64,000 nucleotides of DNA from Sorex araneus (Eukaryota; Chordata; Mammalia; Eulipotyphla; Soricidae): the NCBI RefSeq assembly GCF_027595985.1, contig NC_073313.1:112111552-112175551 (forward strand), given 5' to 3'. The translations under genes were made by a program, and so were the position numbers. The notes below the pieces were generated by a model. That model was not told where the DNA came from. It did no database searches and saw only the letters and a list, made by a program, of their open reading frames with translations. Position 1 is the stretch's first letter. Each line of letters begins with the position of its first letter. Positions 22,140-34,314 of this stretch are shown in pieces.

Positions 22140-22485
22140 GTTGTTAGCCCAAGTATCATTAAGCTGTACAGTTTATATATTATAGGAATACAATTTTACA
22201 CATTTTCTAAATTTATGTTAGAGCACAAATTTTAAAACCCTCTTCTCTTTGATCACTTTACCCAAACCAACTCTGGTGACCTTTGTTCCTCTGTCTTTCT
22301 AAGCATTTTTCTTATTTCTTGATTTTATACTTTGTACACCATAGCCCAATGAGATTATCTGGTATTTGTCTTCTTTTTGACTTAGTATGACAACTTCCAG
22401 TTCTATCTATGTTGTAGCAAAAGGCAAGATTTCATGTTTTCTTATCACTGAATCCTTTCAACATCTTTTTTTTTAATAAATAACG
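22140..22485 (-). mobile_element. Ancient L1 3' end
   Basis: The reverse complement resembles the old L1 3' region; 'gacttagtatgacaacttcc' and 'ttgtagcaaaaggcaagatt' are characteristic of the zone around the ORF2 stop. A type A SINE and its duplication follow. Confidence 0.6.
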
Positions 22486-22580
22486 ATAGGGGCTGGAGTT
22501 ATAGCATAGCATAGTAATTCCTGAGTGCATGAGCCAGGAGTAACCCCTGTGCATCGCCAGGTGTGACCGACCAAAAAAAG
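22486..22580 (+). mobile_element. Type A SINE, internally deleted copy (in duplication unit 1)
   Basis: Has the first about 25 bases of the head (ggggctggagttatagcata), then jumps straight to 'taattcctgagtgcatgagc' and the tail. The B box and the middle are missing. It is otherwise nearly identical to the SINE at 22704-22860. Confidence 0.85.
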
Positions 22581-22986
22581 GATAAATAAATAAATATTTA
22601 TTATAAATAAATAAATAAGGATATAATTTTCTCCACATTTGCATGAACACTTGTTTTTTATCTTCTTTAACTTGCTGTGAAGGTTACCTCATGTGGTGGT
22701 CAGTTATAGCATAGCATAGCGTTTGCCTTGCACACTACCGACCCTGGTTCGATTCCCAGCATCCCATATGGTCCCCCAAGCACCGCCAGGTGTAATTCCT
22801 GAGTGCATGAGCCAGGAGTAACCCCTGTGCATCGCCAGGTGTGACCGCCCAAAAAAAGGATAAATAAATAAATATTTATTATAAATAAATAAATAAATAA
22901 GGATATAATTTTCTCCACATTTCATGAACACTTGTTTTTTTTATCTTCTTTAACTTGCTGTGAAGGTTACCTCATATGGTGGTCAG
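22499..22986. repeat. Local tandem duplication (205 + 283 bp)
   Basis: Unit 1 (22499-22703) and unit 2 (22704-22986) both start ttatagcatagcatag and end in ggtggtcag. They share the SINE 3' half, a (TAAA)n-rich stretch and unique sequence (gcatgaacacttg region, 'cttgctgtgaaggttacc'). Unit 1 lacks about 70 bases from the SINE middle. The near identity suggests a recent event. Confidence 0.9.
22704..22870 (+). mobile_element. Type A SINE (duplication unit 2)
   Basis: Head truncated at the duplication junction; B box ggttcgattcc at about 22746-22756; full 3' half 'ccaggtgtgaccgcccaaa' and A-tail followed by (TAAA)n. Confidence 0.9.
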
Positions 22987-23175
22987 TGACTTGTGGATAG
23001 TACTGTGGCACACGGGCCTCGTGGAGCACAGGACTACAAAATTACAATCATAAGAACTTGGGCCAAATGAAACATGTATTCGACAATATAAGTCACAGTG
23101 TTAGATACTATTTTTAGCCTTTTTGATGGAGGCACCCTGAAAAAGAGAGAGAAAAGAGATGGTGTATCATTATTA

Positions 23176-23355
23176 TTATTTTTTTTTTTTTGCTTTTTGG
23201 GTCACACCTGGCAATGCACAGGGGTTACTCCTGGCTCTGCACTCAGGAATTACCCCTGGCTGTGCTCAGGGGACCATATGGGATGCTGGGATTTGAACCC
23301 AGGTTGGCCACGTGCAAGGCAAACGCCCTACCCGCTGTGCTATCTCTCCAGCCCC
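23176..23355 (-). mobile_element. Type A SINE
   Basis: A complete minus-strand copy: poly(T), 'gctttttgggtcacacctgg', B-box zone near 23288-23300, and head end 'ctctccagcccc' at 23355. ATTATT-rich flanks at both edges. Confidence 0.93.
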
Positions 23356-23389
23356 AATCATTATTTTTTTGATTTGCAAAATGTTCTGA

Positions 23390-24060
23390 TAATAAGCTAT
23401 AAGAAGCTTTTTTCCCCATGTTCCTATTGAACATCAGTGTTTTAAATTTAGCAAAATTTCTGTTCAGCATCTATCCATTTTTTATTAGTTTGTCTACTTT
23501 ATGTTAAATTTGATGAGGTTCTATATGTATTAAATGTTAGTCCTTTTCTCATAATATATGTGGTGTGAGACTGGAGCTCTAGCACAACGGTAGGGTGTTT
23601 GCCTTTCATGCAGCTGACCCGTGCTCGATTTCTCCGCCCCTCTCAGAAAGCCCGGCAAGCTACCGAGAGTATCACGCCCGCACAGCAGAGTCTGGCAAGC
23701 TACCTGTGGCATATTGGATATGCCAAAAAAAAAAAGTAACAATAAGTCTCACGATAAAAGACGTTACTACTGGTGCCCGCTAGAACAAATCGATGAGCAA
23801 CGGGATGACAGTGACAGTAACAGTGATATGTGGTGTGAATAAATTTTCCCATTCAGTAAAATCTATGGTTTCTGTTAAATGATAGTTTCTTTCACTATGC
23901 AGAAACTTAATGGTTTGATGCAATCCAACCTTTTTTCTTTTTTTATTCTTGCTTCCCTGACTGTTAGAATAAATGTTACTTAAAGGTTTTCTGAACTACA
24001 TGAAATAATTTGACAGAAATGGATTAAGATCATAAACCTGAAGTTTCTGACGCATATATT
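23390..24060 (-). mobile_element. Ancient L1 ORF2 remnant, split by a type B SINE
   Basis: On both sides of the SINE the reverse complement matches the C-terminal ORF2 zone, where 'tttcccattcagtaaaatct' and 'tatgcagaaacttaatggtttgatgcaatcc' are characteristic. It is highly diverged; the edges are approximate. Confidence 0.6.
23569..23825 (+). mobile_element. Type B (RTE-tailed) SINE with perfect 13-bp TSD
   Basis: Head, body and RTE-like tail (actggtgcccgctagaac ... gatgagcaacgggatgacag) are all present, ending in a GACAGTAACAGTG repeat. An A11 run interrupts the body near 23728. atatgtggtgtga flanks it at 23556-23568 and 23826-23838. Confidence 0.95.
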
Positions 24061-24654
24061 GTTTTTCTATTAAAAATATAAAGTTTATGTTTAAAATTAT
24101 TTTATGGTTGAATACATGATAAAATTTAAACAATTTTCTCTTAGGCATTTACAATTGTAAAATTCATATAAATTCAGCAAAGCTTAACCTTTCTTTGCTC
24201 TAAATATGAGTTTATTCTGAGTTTTAGATAACAGTATGAATCTTAGATAAAATTTATGGCATTGATCAAGGAAAATCTTACCTAGCCAATGTCCTAAATT
24301 AGGAGAACTAAAGTAAACACTATAGAATTTTTTTCAGAAAACTGGTTCAAGTTTTCAAAGCTTCTTAAATCTTTCGGGGGCGTTAAATATTTCTTACACA
24401 TCAATGGAGAGTAATAATTATGTCACTTAGCTTTTGTTTTAACTAAGATGTTGGTTAATTCTTAAAATTTTTTCTACATTTATATAATAAAGCATTATGT
24501 TCAGTAAAATACAGGTCTAAAATGTTTTAAAATCTTTCCATTTCTGTAATTGTATTTAATGTAAAAAGAGTTTAAATGTTACACAAATTTATTTGTCATA
24601 TGTGGAAACTATTCCAATTTTGTCTCTAAACATTAATAACTTATACATAAGAGC
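24061..24654. other. Unassigned, very AT-rich
   Basis: Nothing recognisable. Confidence 0.4.
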
Positions 24655-24670
24655 AACTATAGCCATTTCT

Positions 24671-24850
24671 TTCTTTCTTTTTTTTTCTTTTTGGGTCACA
24701 CCTGGCGATGCACAGGTGTTACTCCTGGCTCTGCACTCAGGAATCACTCCTGCCGGTACTCAGGGGACCGTATGGGATGCTGGGAATCGAACCCAGGTTG
24801 GCCGTGTGCAAGGCAAATGCCCTACCCGCTGTGCTATTGCTCCAGCCCCC
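24671..24850 (-). mobile_element. Type A SINE with perfect 16-bp TSD
   Basis: A complete minus-strand copy with CT-rich/poly(T) tail, 'ggtcacacctggcgatgcac', B box (reverse ggaatcgaacc) and head end 'gctccagccccc'. aactatagccatttct is repeated exactly at 24655-24670 and 24851-24866. Confidence 0.96.
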
Positions 24851-24866
24851 AACTATAGCCATTTCT

Positions 24867-25496
24867 AAAGGAATTTTATCTAAAATCAAATTAGCAATGT
24901 AATTTAAAATGACAAGTCATTCTCTTATTCAAGATGATCAGTGATCCTATTTGTCACAAGTTACCAGCTACATTTATTTATAAATATCTAGTCATTTCAG
25001 CTTTTATTTTTATAATCTGATTTATTTGGAGGAGGGAGGTTTGGGAATACTCCAGTAGCCTTAAACCCTGCATGGTCCACTTAGCCCCACTTAAGTACTG
25101 TGAGGTGGTGTTAATATAATTCTTGGGAAACAGGACAGATAGAAGAGATGTGTTACAAATACAAGCATATGATAGCCTCCAAGCTTAGAAATAGAATATT
25201 CAATAGGTAGTATTAAACTTGTTATTATGAGGAAGAGGAATAAAGAAAACCTCTTCAGAAAGTGCTTTCAAAATAAATTAAAGATACAGATTGAAGAAAC
25301 AGTAAAGATGCAACAGAAAGTGGCTTCATCTTCAAAGGATATATTTTCTATCTTTCCAACATTTGAGAAAAACAGATTTTAGTTGACATAACTATATGTT
25401 CTAAATATACATAGATGAGAAATTAAGTCTGAGACTCTCAACCCTTGATATAAAGGAGGAAAATATTTGGATCTTGTTGTTGTTTTTGTTTTTTAT
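24867..25496. other. Unassigned sequence
   Basis: No recognised repeat or gene. Confidence 0.4.
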
Positions 25497-25672
25497 AGGG
25501 TGTGGAGAGATAGTACAGAGGGTGTGGCACTCGCTTTGCACGCTTCTGACAAGGGTTTGATGCCCTGCATCATATATGGACCCCAAACACCTCCAGGAGT
25601 AATTCCTTAGTGCAGAACTAAGATTAACCTCTGAGCAGCTCTGAGTATGCCCCCCCCCAAAAAAAACCAAAA
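25497..25672 (+). mobile_element. Type A SINE, older copy
   Basis: Diverged head 'gtgtggagagatagtacaga', degraded B box (gggtttgatgccc), 'ccaggagtaattccttagtg' and a C9A8 tail. Confidence 0.85.
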
Positions 25673-26560
25673 ATGTTTACTTTGCAGTAACAGTAACTGA
25701 AGCCAAATCCTCTCACATGCAAGTACCATTACTGAGTTTCATCACTGGTCTCTAAATGCGTTTTTCAACTCCTTGCTAGAATACACTTGATATCAAATGA
25801 AACAGCAGATATAAAGTGTTTTATGGATTCTATTTGAACTGTATCTGATGTAAAATTGTGATCCTTGTATTTTTTAGATGTCAGCAAACATTTTTTTATC
25901 TTGCTATGTGTAGCTCAGTTATACTTAAACAAGAGCATCCATATGCATTTTGTTGTTCTCAAAGTCAAAGAAATATTAACCGCTTCTTTCAGACTTGATA
26001 AATAATATTTCCTTTTAAGCAAGACAATTCTATGAAAGGAAACTTAAATGACCATTTGTTAACAGTAATGTTAGTTTCTACAATTATTTTTGATCCAGAT
26101 TCACTGAGGCAGTTATGACTGCTAAGCACATCTGATGCAGTTGCAGTCTATAATTCACAATATTGCAAGGAAATATGCTATGAGTCAGTGCCATTTATGA
26201 GTCAGTACTATGTGCATATTATACCACTTTTATGATAATAACTAGGATGAATCATAGGATCATCCAAAATAAATAGATTTCTGGTCACTGAGTAGGAAGA
26301 TTTGTCAATATGCAATGATAATTATTTGTACACTATATGCTTATTTCTATATTTGGATGCTAATAACTTAGCTTTTTCTTTCATTTAAATGCACTTCATT
26401 ATAAACAAATATTCCAATGTAATATCATTAAAAATTGTTAGCTGATTTTATGAAAAATTATCCTGAAACAATTGAAAGAGATAAGACATTAATCCTATTT
26501 TTACATTCTCACAGGTAGTTTTACATGTTTTAGTTCAAAGAGGCACTATTTCATGTTATC
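25673..26560. other. Unassigned AT-rich sequence
   Basis: No recognised element; presumably unique intergenic DNA. Confidence 0.4.
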
Positions 26561-26568
26561 TATGTGTT

Positions 26569-26596
26569 TGTGGGTGTGTGTGTGTGTGTATGTGTA
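26569..26596. repeat. (GT)n microsatellite
   Basis: A short TG dinucleotide run with one GTA interruption. Confidence 0.9.
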
Positions 26597-26995
26597 TAAA
26601 AAAGGGAAGCAATGGGATGAGACAGATTAGGAGAGTTGAGAAAAGAGAAAATAAGAGGAAGGAGGAATGAACAGAACTCTTATGGGAAAGAAAAGAAATG
26701 AAATTTAGATAACTCTGAAGCTACACAACTGTAAAAGAGAATGCAGCACGTTCCAAAAAAAGAATTATGAAACTCAATCTTGTGAAATTATTCCCCTTTC
26801 TTCTCCATTCCCTTGTCCTTCTGATACAAATATTTCAGACTATACCAGTCCCTCTTTTCCTAGCTGGCATTCAGTTTAAAGCAAAGATCAATTTGTTACT
26901 GCGAGCAAAATGACTGCATTCCATCATTTGGCAGAATGCTAGTAGGTATTTCATACCAACTACTTTACTGCATCTGAAAGTCGCTAATGGAACGC
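26597..26995. other. Unassigned sequence
   Basis: A purine-rich patch at 26600-26710, otherwise nothing recognised. Confidence 0.4.
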
Positions 26996-27251
26996 ACATG
27001 ATAAGCTCTCAGTATATGTATTGCAAACCATAATGCTCAGAAGGAGAGAGAGAGAGAGAAAAAAAGAAAAGAAAAGTGCCTGCCATAGAGACAGCCTGGG
27101 CAGGGGTGTGGGTAGAGGGGCTTGGAGGGACGGAGACTGGGAACACTGTTCATAGAAAATATACGTTGGTGGAGGGATGGTTGTTGGAATATTTTAATGT
27201 TGAAATTAGATCACGTACAGCTTTGTAACTGTATATCATGGTGATTCAATT
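26996..27251 (+). mobile_element. Short L1 3'UTR
   Basis: Starts at 'ctcagtatatgtattgcaaa' and runs to 'ctttgtaactgtatatcatg...attcaattaaa'. Only the last about 250 bases of the L1 are present. It includes a GA-rich segment near 27043-27075. Confidence 0.85.
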
Positions 27252-27263
27252 AAAGATGTAAAT

Positions 27264-27446
27264 AAATTGGGGCTGGAGCAATAGCACGGCGAGTAGGGCC
27301 TTTGCTTTGCACGCGGCTGACCCGGGCTCAATTCCCAGCATCCCATATGGTCCCCTGAGCACTGCCAGGAGTAATTCCTGAGTGCATAAACCAGGAGTAA
27401 TCCCTGTGCAACACCAAGTGTGACCCAAAAAGCAAAGCAAAAAAAA
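27264..27446 (+). mobile_element. Type A SINE with 12-bp TSD
   Basis: Complete copy: head from 27269 (ggggctggagcaatagcacg), B-box zone gggctcaattcc, 3' half and an AAAGC/poly(A) tail. aaagatgtaaat is repeated at 27252-27263 and 27447-27458, within the tail of the preceding L1. Confidence 0.95.
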
Positions 27447-27458
27447 AAAGATGTAAAT

Positions 27459-30400
27459 CTTAAAAAGAGAAATGCCTACATCTTTAGTTGTCGTACGTCC
27501 CATTGATTTTAGTTTTAAAAGTGGTTTCAGTTGATATCCATCTAGCTGTCAAAATACCTTAAAGTTCTTTCAGATTAAAAAGCAAAGGCCAAAGAGTTAT
27601 TCAAGGAGAAAGGGTTGTGCCTATTGCTTTACCAGCAGGAAGCGCAGGTCTGATGGTGTGGCGCCACATGCTTCCCTGAACACTAATAAAGTAATCCCCA
27701 AGCAATGACCCCCAGTACAGAGCAAAGAATATCTCCTGAGCACTGCTATGTGGTGTGACACCCTCAAAAATTTACTCACACATACAGACAAAGCATAAAA
27801 AGAAGCATTTCCAGATCTTGACTTATATTTAAATGATGTATAGAAAAGAGGGTTGATAAAAATCAATAATAATACATTAAAGATTACAGAAAATGCCTAA
27901 ATCATCAATGAAATTTCTTTTAAAACCTCAGAGCTTCAGAAATATCAGATATTATCTATTGAAATACCCTTATATTTTAGACTAGAAAGAAACTTCTTTC
28001 TTTTGTAGTAAATATAATTGCAGCATGAATATCTTTATTCACAGTTGATTGTATTTCTACTTTATTTCATGTTCTCCACTTAATATCTAATTACTGTAAT
28101 AGTTTTACTAAAACAAGTCTTACTAATTATCAAAAATTAAATGGCTTTTAAAATTCTTATACTGCTTTAAAGTAAATCATTTAGCTTTCTTTGCAAACTA
28201 ATTATTTAGAGTTTTCACTAATCATTATTGCATTCCATCCAATTAATTTTTACTGGTTTATCTATATTTGTGTTTTTCAACGCTGCTATTTTTTCAAAGC
28301 AGATATTTAGTAGACAATAGTAAAATGTTGTTCATTTTAACTGTCCTTGTACTTTTATTGTCTCAAGACTAAGGAATTCGAATATAAAGGAAAATGAAGT
28401 GATCTATAAATAATTATTTTCAGAAAAGTGCATTTTTAAGTTCTTTAGATTGTAAAATAAATTTCTATCTGTTATCTAACATGGCACATGATTTATTTGA
28501 GTTTTAATTGAACCACTCTCAAATGCACATTTATTCTCAGGCAATTCAAAATAAATAACTGCCTTTAAAAAGCAATCTTAGTATGTTAATGAAAATGTAG
28601 TACTTGAATATTTACAGCAGTTTTTAATAAGCACAAGAACATTAACATTTCAGTAAATGCATGTGTTGGCATTGACAGCCCTCATTTCAGTGTCTCACGA
28701 TACAGGCTTTCAGCATCCTCCTGCCTATTTTCATTAGTCATATTGACGATACATTTGTTCTTGTTTTTCATTTTAATCTGTCAAAGCTTGCCTTGCATGG
28801 TTGTCTTTCCTTAGAGACCTGTTATATGATTAATTGACAGATTTGATTATTTCTTTACAAGCAGTATATTTCCTCTATTAAGGACATACATTTTAAAAAA
28901 GTATTCCAACATCCCTGATGGAGAAATGCATTTAAAAAAATCTATGGTATTTTTCTATAAGCTAGGTTTACTTGGTGACATAGTGTCCACACAATGAAAT
29001 ATTATCATAGGTATTGATAAGATCATTACTGCACTGTGTTTTCTGGTATTACTTACCTTGCTTTTTAAACTTTCTCTAAAATTGTAGAGTGAATTAATAT
29101 AATTAAATTTATAGAAAAATTACTGAGTATAAAGACAAAGTCCAAGGGAACTACAATGATGCTATAATGAAACAATTAGACTATACTACCATCAAAATCT
29201 TCTAAGAAACTTTGTATATGTTAATTTATAGAAAAAAGTTGTAAGTGAAGGTCATAATCAGAAATACTAAAACAGGTGAGATTTCCCTTGGTATTCTGTA
29301 TAAATCCAGTGTAATCCTGGGGCAGAATAATTCAGGATATGTGTTGTGGCCAGCACGAGACAGGATTGCAAAAGAGAATATGATAGTACAAAAACTTAAT
29401 TAAACATTACTTGCTTTCAGCAGAACACTGAGTTAAGGAATATGGGCAGCCTCTAGAAGCAAAAAAGCAAAGAAATAGATTCTCATGTAGAGCTTCCCGA
29501 AGGAATCTAGGCCTACTAAAAACTTAATTTTGCCAATTGAGACTAATTTAAAATTATGGTCCCCAAACTAAACATTAATAAATTTGTATAATTAGTGATT
29601 GAGTTGTTAGCAATTTATTATAGCAGCCAAAGCAAGCTAATTATTCAGTTATTAATGGATAAATGAAAAATTTCTCATTTTCCTCTAAAGACCAAAATAT
29701 GTTTAAAATATAATAAATAAGTATATGCAGATGTAAATTAATGTGCATTTGTTGCATTACGTTATGTTCCATTGCATTATATTTTATATTAGTGGAAACA
29801 TATTCTTTACCACACATTAGTAGTGAAGCTGAAGAACTAAAAACATAAGGCAAAGGCAACTGCTAAGTCCTTGGAGTTAAAAAAAAGAATTTCAAAACAA
29901 GAAACTTATGTGGCCAATTCTAAAGTACACAGAACTACCTACCATCAAAGCATTAAATTGTTTAATTTACAGAATTTGTTCTTAGGTTTATGTAAGGCAA
30001 TTGTAATTTTAACCATTGGTATGACTTTTCATTCACTAAATAAGGCAAAGTAAAGATTTTTTGTGCCATGAACTTAATACAAATTCTTCATGTTTTGAAA
30101 ATGACCAGAACTTTACCCAGAAAATTGAACTATCTCATCCTCCCCAGAGACAGTAAACATATTCCAGGTTATGTTTTTAAAAGCAACCACAAAATCTTAA
30201 TTGCTAAACAACAAAATCATATTCATTGCCGTGTTTCAGTTTAGATTTTCAAAGGAGAGTGCCTTCTCATTTGATTTACTTAAGGAACAATTTTGATAGA
30301 GTGGTCACTGTGTTAACTCTTAGTTTGTCATGATGTAGGACAGAGATTTTAGAAAGTTTAATGATGACAACAAAGAACTCTGTCAGAAAAATGATGTCTT

Positions 30401-30480
30401 GCTACTTAAGCTATTAAAACTGGCCACAAGATTGTGAGGATACATGCTGAATTCATCAAAGCTCTAGTGCTGCTTGTTAA
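27459..30480. other. Repeat-poor AT-rich block, mostly unassigned
   Basis: I see only one possible very old SINE remnant (about 27610-27775, 'gagcactgctatgtggtgtgacaccc'). The rest is AT-rich without recognised elements. It stands out from the dense retroelements either side. Confidence 0.45.
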
Positions 30481-30489
30481 ATCATTTTA

Positions 30490-30780
30490 TTTCAAGCCGG
30501 GCCGGGGGTGGCTCCCAAGCAGTGATTAATAAAGGAAGGCGCGGGATCGCCTTCCTTTATTTCTAGACCAGCTAGACCAAGAGTTCTGTACTAAGAACTG
30601 TAGTTCTGATGTTCATCAGGCTCTGTGGTGTAGAAGGTACACAGCCCACGCCTACTCAGAGGCCTCCGGGGCTGCTGCACCTTCTGATATTCTTGGAACC
30701 AAGTGGAGCTGTGGCTCAATTAGAGATCGGCTACACAAAAGGGACTTCCTTAATCCCTATGTTACTTCTCTAACCCATGC
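30490..30780. other. GC-richer island with perfect hairpin
   Basis: About 290 bases are clearly GC-richer than the surroundings (gccgggccgggggtggctcc...). They include a perfect 14-bp inverted repeat at 30528-30541/30548-30561 with a 6-base loop. No open frame or tRNA fold is evident. It may be a fragment of an unrecognised repeat. Confidence 0.5.
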
Positions 30781-30811
30781 CTGAAAAGTCTTAAAAATAA
30801 GAACTGAAAAG

Positions 30812-30955
30812 ATCAGGGCTGGAAAGATAGTACAGTGCTAGGGTGCTAGTTTTGTAATACTGGTTTCTATCTTATGTACTTCATATGTCCCCAGAGCCTT
30901 TCCAGGAGTGATCCTTGAGTAAGCTCTGACATTGCTGGAAGTAGCCCAAAAGCCA
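30812..30955 (+). mobile_element. Type A SINE, old copy
   Basis: Diverged head 'gggctggaaagatagtacag', 3' half 'tccaggagtgatccttgagt', 'agcccaaaagcc', then a short TA array (30957-30975). Confidence 0.8.
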
Positions 30956-31129
30956 AATATATATATATATATATGTATACATACATAATTTTGATGTTAT
31001 TTTATTGTATCCCACAATAAAACTCTAAAATATAATAGGAATTTTTATCTATAAAGTCATATGCTTATAATATCTATAACAAAGTATGGAATATGCTAAA
31101 TATTTACCAGGTCTGGAGAGAAACAGGAA

Positions 31130-32030
31130 AACACAACTCATAAAAAAGAGAAAAATCAAACAAAATTGGCCTGGATTATTAGATGGCAGTAGATGATAAA
31201 GGCAGTAGATGATAAATTATAATCAGTGATTATAATTATGTGTAAAAAAGGTGTGCTGAGACAAAAGATATTTAATCATATTAAAATAAAACATCTTGGG
31301 AATGACAGTTTTAAGTTTGGTGATGAAATTCTGTTCTTGGGATTAATGAATAAGCATTGCAGTAGAAACTATGCTGCACCTCTCAAAAAATAAAAGCACT
31401 TAACAACTTTTTAGAGGTAGAGAACAGAAACATACTATAACTGAGTTCTAGAATAGTTCCAAGCATCCTAATACATATGCAAGTCATATCTTTAGATGAG
31501 AGAAAAGAGGAAAATTTTTTTAACAAAGTAAAAGACAAAAGTTTTCCAAATGTGACAAAAAAATATCAATTTAAGGATACTAAACAATCAAAGAGACTTA
31601 AAGAGAACTCAAGAAAAATTATAAAACATGTCAAAACCAAAGAGAAAATCTTAAAAAGCAATCAATGAGTAATGAGCAAACTTGAAGGATAAACACTAGA
31701 TGATTTCAAGATTAATTATATTGATACAAAATATATTAGTGTGAGTAATCTCTTCAAATTGACAAATGAATCATCATGACAAGATAGAGTTAAAAATGAG
31801 ACCAACAACTATATGGACATCTAATTTTAACAGAGTATAAGAAGATCATATGAGAAAAATATTTTATTCAGCAAATATTACCGAGCAAGTATATACTGAC
31901 ATGCAAAATGAGTTTTAAACCATATCTTGCAAGATATACAAAAATCAACTCAAAATGCAAAAGCGAACCCAGAAACTAAGTGTAAAAACCAATATTATTG
32001 ATACTTGTAGAGGAAACAGCAATCTATGAT
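31130..32030 (+). mobile_element. Ancient L1 remnant
   Basis: 31590-31665 resembles an ORF1-type stretch (accaaagagaaaatcttaaa). 31780-32010 resembles the ORF2 post-RT region ('tatacaaaaatcaactcaaa'). It is highly diverged and AT-rich. A 63-codon lysine-rich frame at 31477-31668 lies inside it. Confidence 0.45.
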
Positions 32031-34078
32031 TGTGTAAATATTTTTAAAAATAATTTTGTTGAGAAATACCAACGATGTGCATATTATCCTTGAATATTTA
32101 AATGATTCAAAGGTAGAGCTCTGTAGCTGTATTTCTATGACACATGGAGTAAAAGAAAAAAGTATGCTGATATCATAATCTGTGGAAACTTTGTGGCATT
32201 ATAGATATTTACTGCCTTTCAAGTGTAGTAACACAATGAAAGCATTCTTGCTTGCTGATAATTTAAAGTAAATAATTGGAGTTTAAATCAGTAGCCGTTG
32301 TGCTGTCCATTCTTTAAGTTACATAATTATTAATTGATATCATTAATTTTATATCAGTTTTATGGTATAAGACTTTGAAGTATTATACACATAGAAGTCA
32401 AATAATTCAGTGGCTTTTTAGATGTGTTACAGGGCCTCAGACCTGCACTATGGTCACAAATTGGCTGCCCATGACAGGTTTCTGAGATTCTCCCATTATT
32501 CTGCACCATAGTAACTTAAAATGTCAACCACTTTTAAATTGCTTTTGCTACGAAAGACTTGTTTTTAAGAGCACACAATAAGTGGTGAATTTATAAAGCA
32601 CAAACTTACCCTTTACCTTTTGAAGATGAAAGGATGGTACATCTCTGAAGTTAAAAAAGGGCACCAAAGTCTGAGGCTGACTTCTGCAGTTTTGCTGAAG
32701 CTGTTCTTGGTGACATCTCATCAAAATACATTTAAAAAAGCAATTGAAATTTCAGGCACATTTCAACACAAAATTGATGTAGTATAAACATTAGCATCTT
32801 TTATCTCCTTGTGTTTATAGTATGTTGATACCACTGCAAATGGGAACTAACTGAAAAGATGTCAATAGTCTTTCTTCCTAAAATGCCAGAAATCCCAGAT
32901 GCAAAATAAAACGTTAGTCTTCCATCTGGATAGTCACTCTCCATGATGCCATATATATGTATAACTGTTTGCAAAGTGCTTATCTCTCAATGACATTTTT
33001 CTTTTTCCCCTATGGTGTTTTGGCAATAGTAATGTGAGTGCTTTGTCCAGTTAGAAGCCTGGATCCTCAGCAAACTGCTTAATTACACCATTAGCCGCTT
33101 CCATTTCACTGAAGGCCATTCATGAAATGGTAAAAAGTGTAGACTGTGAGTACAATGCTAGTTTCCAAATCTTTTTTCATCTGCTCTCTTAAGAGATTCA
33201 AACAAGATTTCCTTGCCTATTTCTGAACTAAAATAAAGATAGAAAGCATACCAACCAAACTGCTGACAAAGTTACATCAGATACATATAAAGTGCTAGGC
33301 ATATAATGAGAATCCAATAAATGCCTTTGTTATATGCTTAACAGTAAAAAAATCAATAATGTTTCAGAGCTACCTTGCAGCTGGGAAAGGGATGACCCTG
33401 GGGACCCCGATGTCCCCAAATTTGTTTCCTTAATTTGTTAGAACATATATCTAGAGTAAATTGAATGGTGTGAATGCCAAGCCAGATGGGAGGTAGGGGT
33501 GCAGGATCCTTTATTGGCCTTCAGGCACATGTAGACCTCCTAAGGCATGCATTCCTTTTCTTTCCCATGTGTTTACAATGTGAGCAAGGTGGGAGGTCTT
33601 CATTCATTTTCTTTTAAGTAGTTGTATGATTATGTAAAGAAATAAAGAGAAAAGAGAGAACAATAGCAGCTGCTAATCTTCCCTCCTCAATGCCAGAGGA
33701 ATGAGGAATGTCCTTTCATTCAGTACCCTTGTCATGGAATTTAGATTTAAGATTTTATAATGTAAATGGAAGACTGAGGCAAGCAAGCTGTTTCATTTTA
33801 TACTCTCTAGTCTGAAACAAAAGTCCATCACATGTGTACCCTATGGTTGCAGCTGTTCATTAGAAAGATTCCTTTTTTTCCAGAAGCTACCTCTGAAACA
33901 AACTATGAACCAAGGAATGTTGATCTTTGGATTTGTTTTGCTACCCTTCGAATGCTCTTTTGCCTCCATGTAATGCCTCAGCCTCAGGTTTCCAGTGCTT
34001 CCTCTAATAGCCTGGATCTTTCGGATCACAAAGGAAATAAATCCGGAAGATAAATTACTCATAAATTACCATATGCCT
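32031..34078. other. Unassigned sequence, repeat-poor
   Basis: No recognised repeat, gene or RNA. Some patches (33040-33160, 33840-34055) are less AT-rich. Antisense-overlapping 73-codon frames at 33832-34062 have no known domain. Confidence 0.4.
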
Positions 34079-34093
34079 TATTCTTGAGTTTTT

Positions 34094-34273
34094 TTATTTT
34101 ATTTTTTTGCTTTTTAGGTCACACCTGGCTCTGCACAGGGGATATTCCTGGCTCTGCATTCAGGAATCACTCCTGGCGGTACTCAGGGGACCATATGGGA
34201 TGCTGGGAATCGAACCCGGGTTGGCCGCGTGCAAGACAAACTCCCTACCCGCTGTGCTATTGCTCCAGCCCCC
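34094..34273 (-). mobile_element. Type A SINE with TSD
   Basis: A complete minus-strand copy from poly(T) with 'gctttttaggtcacacctgg' to the head end 'tgctccagccccc'. The flanks t[t/a]attcttgagttttt (about 34078-34093 and 34274-34289) match with one change. Confidence 0.94.
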
Positions 34274-34314
34274 TAATTCTTGAGTTTTTAAGAGAAGATT
34301 TTTATTCTTTTAAA

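Noticed and set aside
31477..31668. 63-codon Lys-rich frame as a small gene
   Set aside because: AT-rich sequence within an ancient L1 remnant; composition explains the frame.
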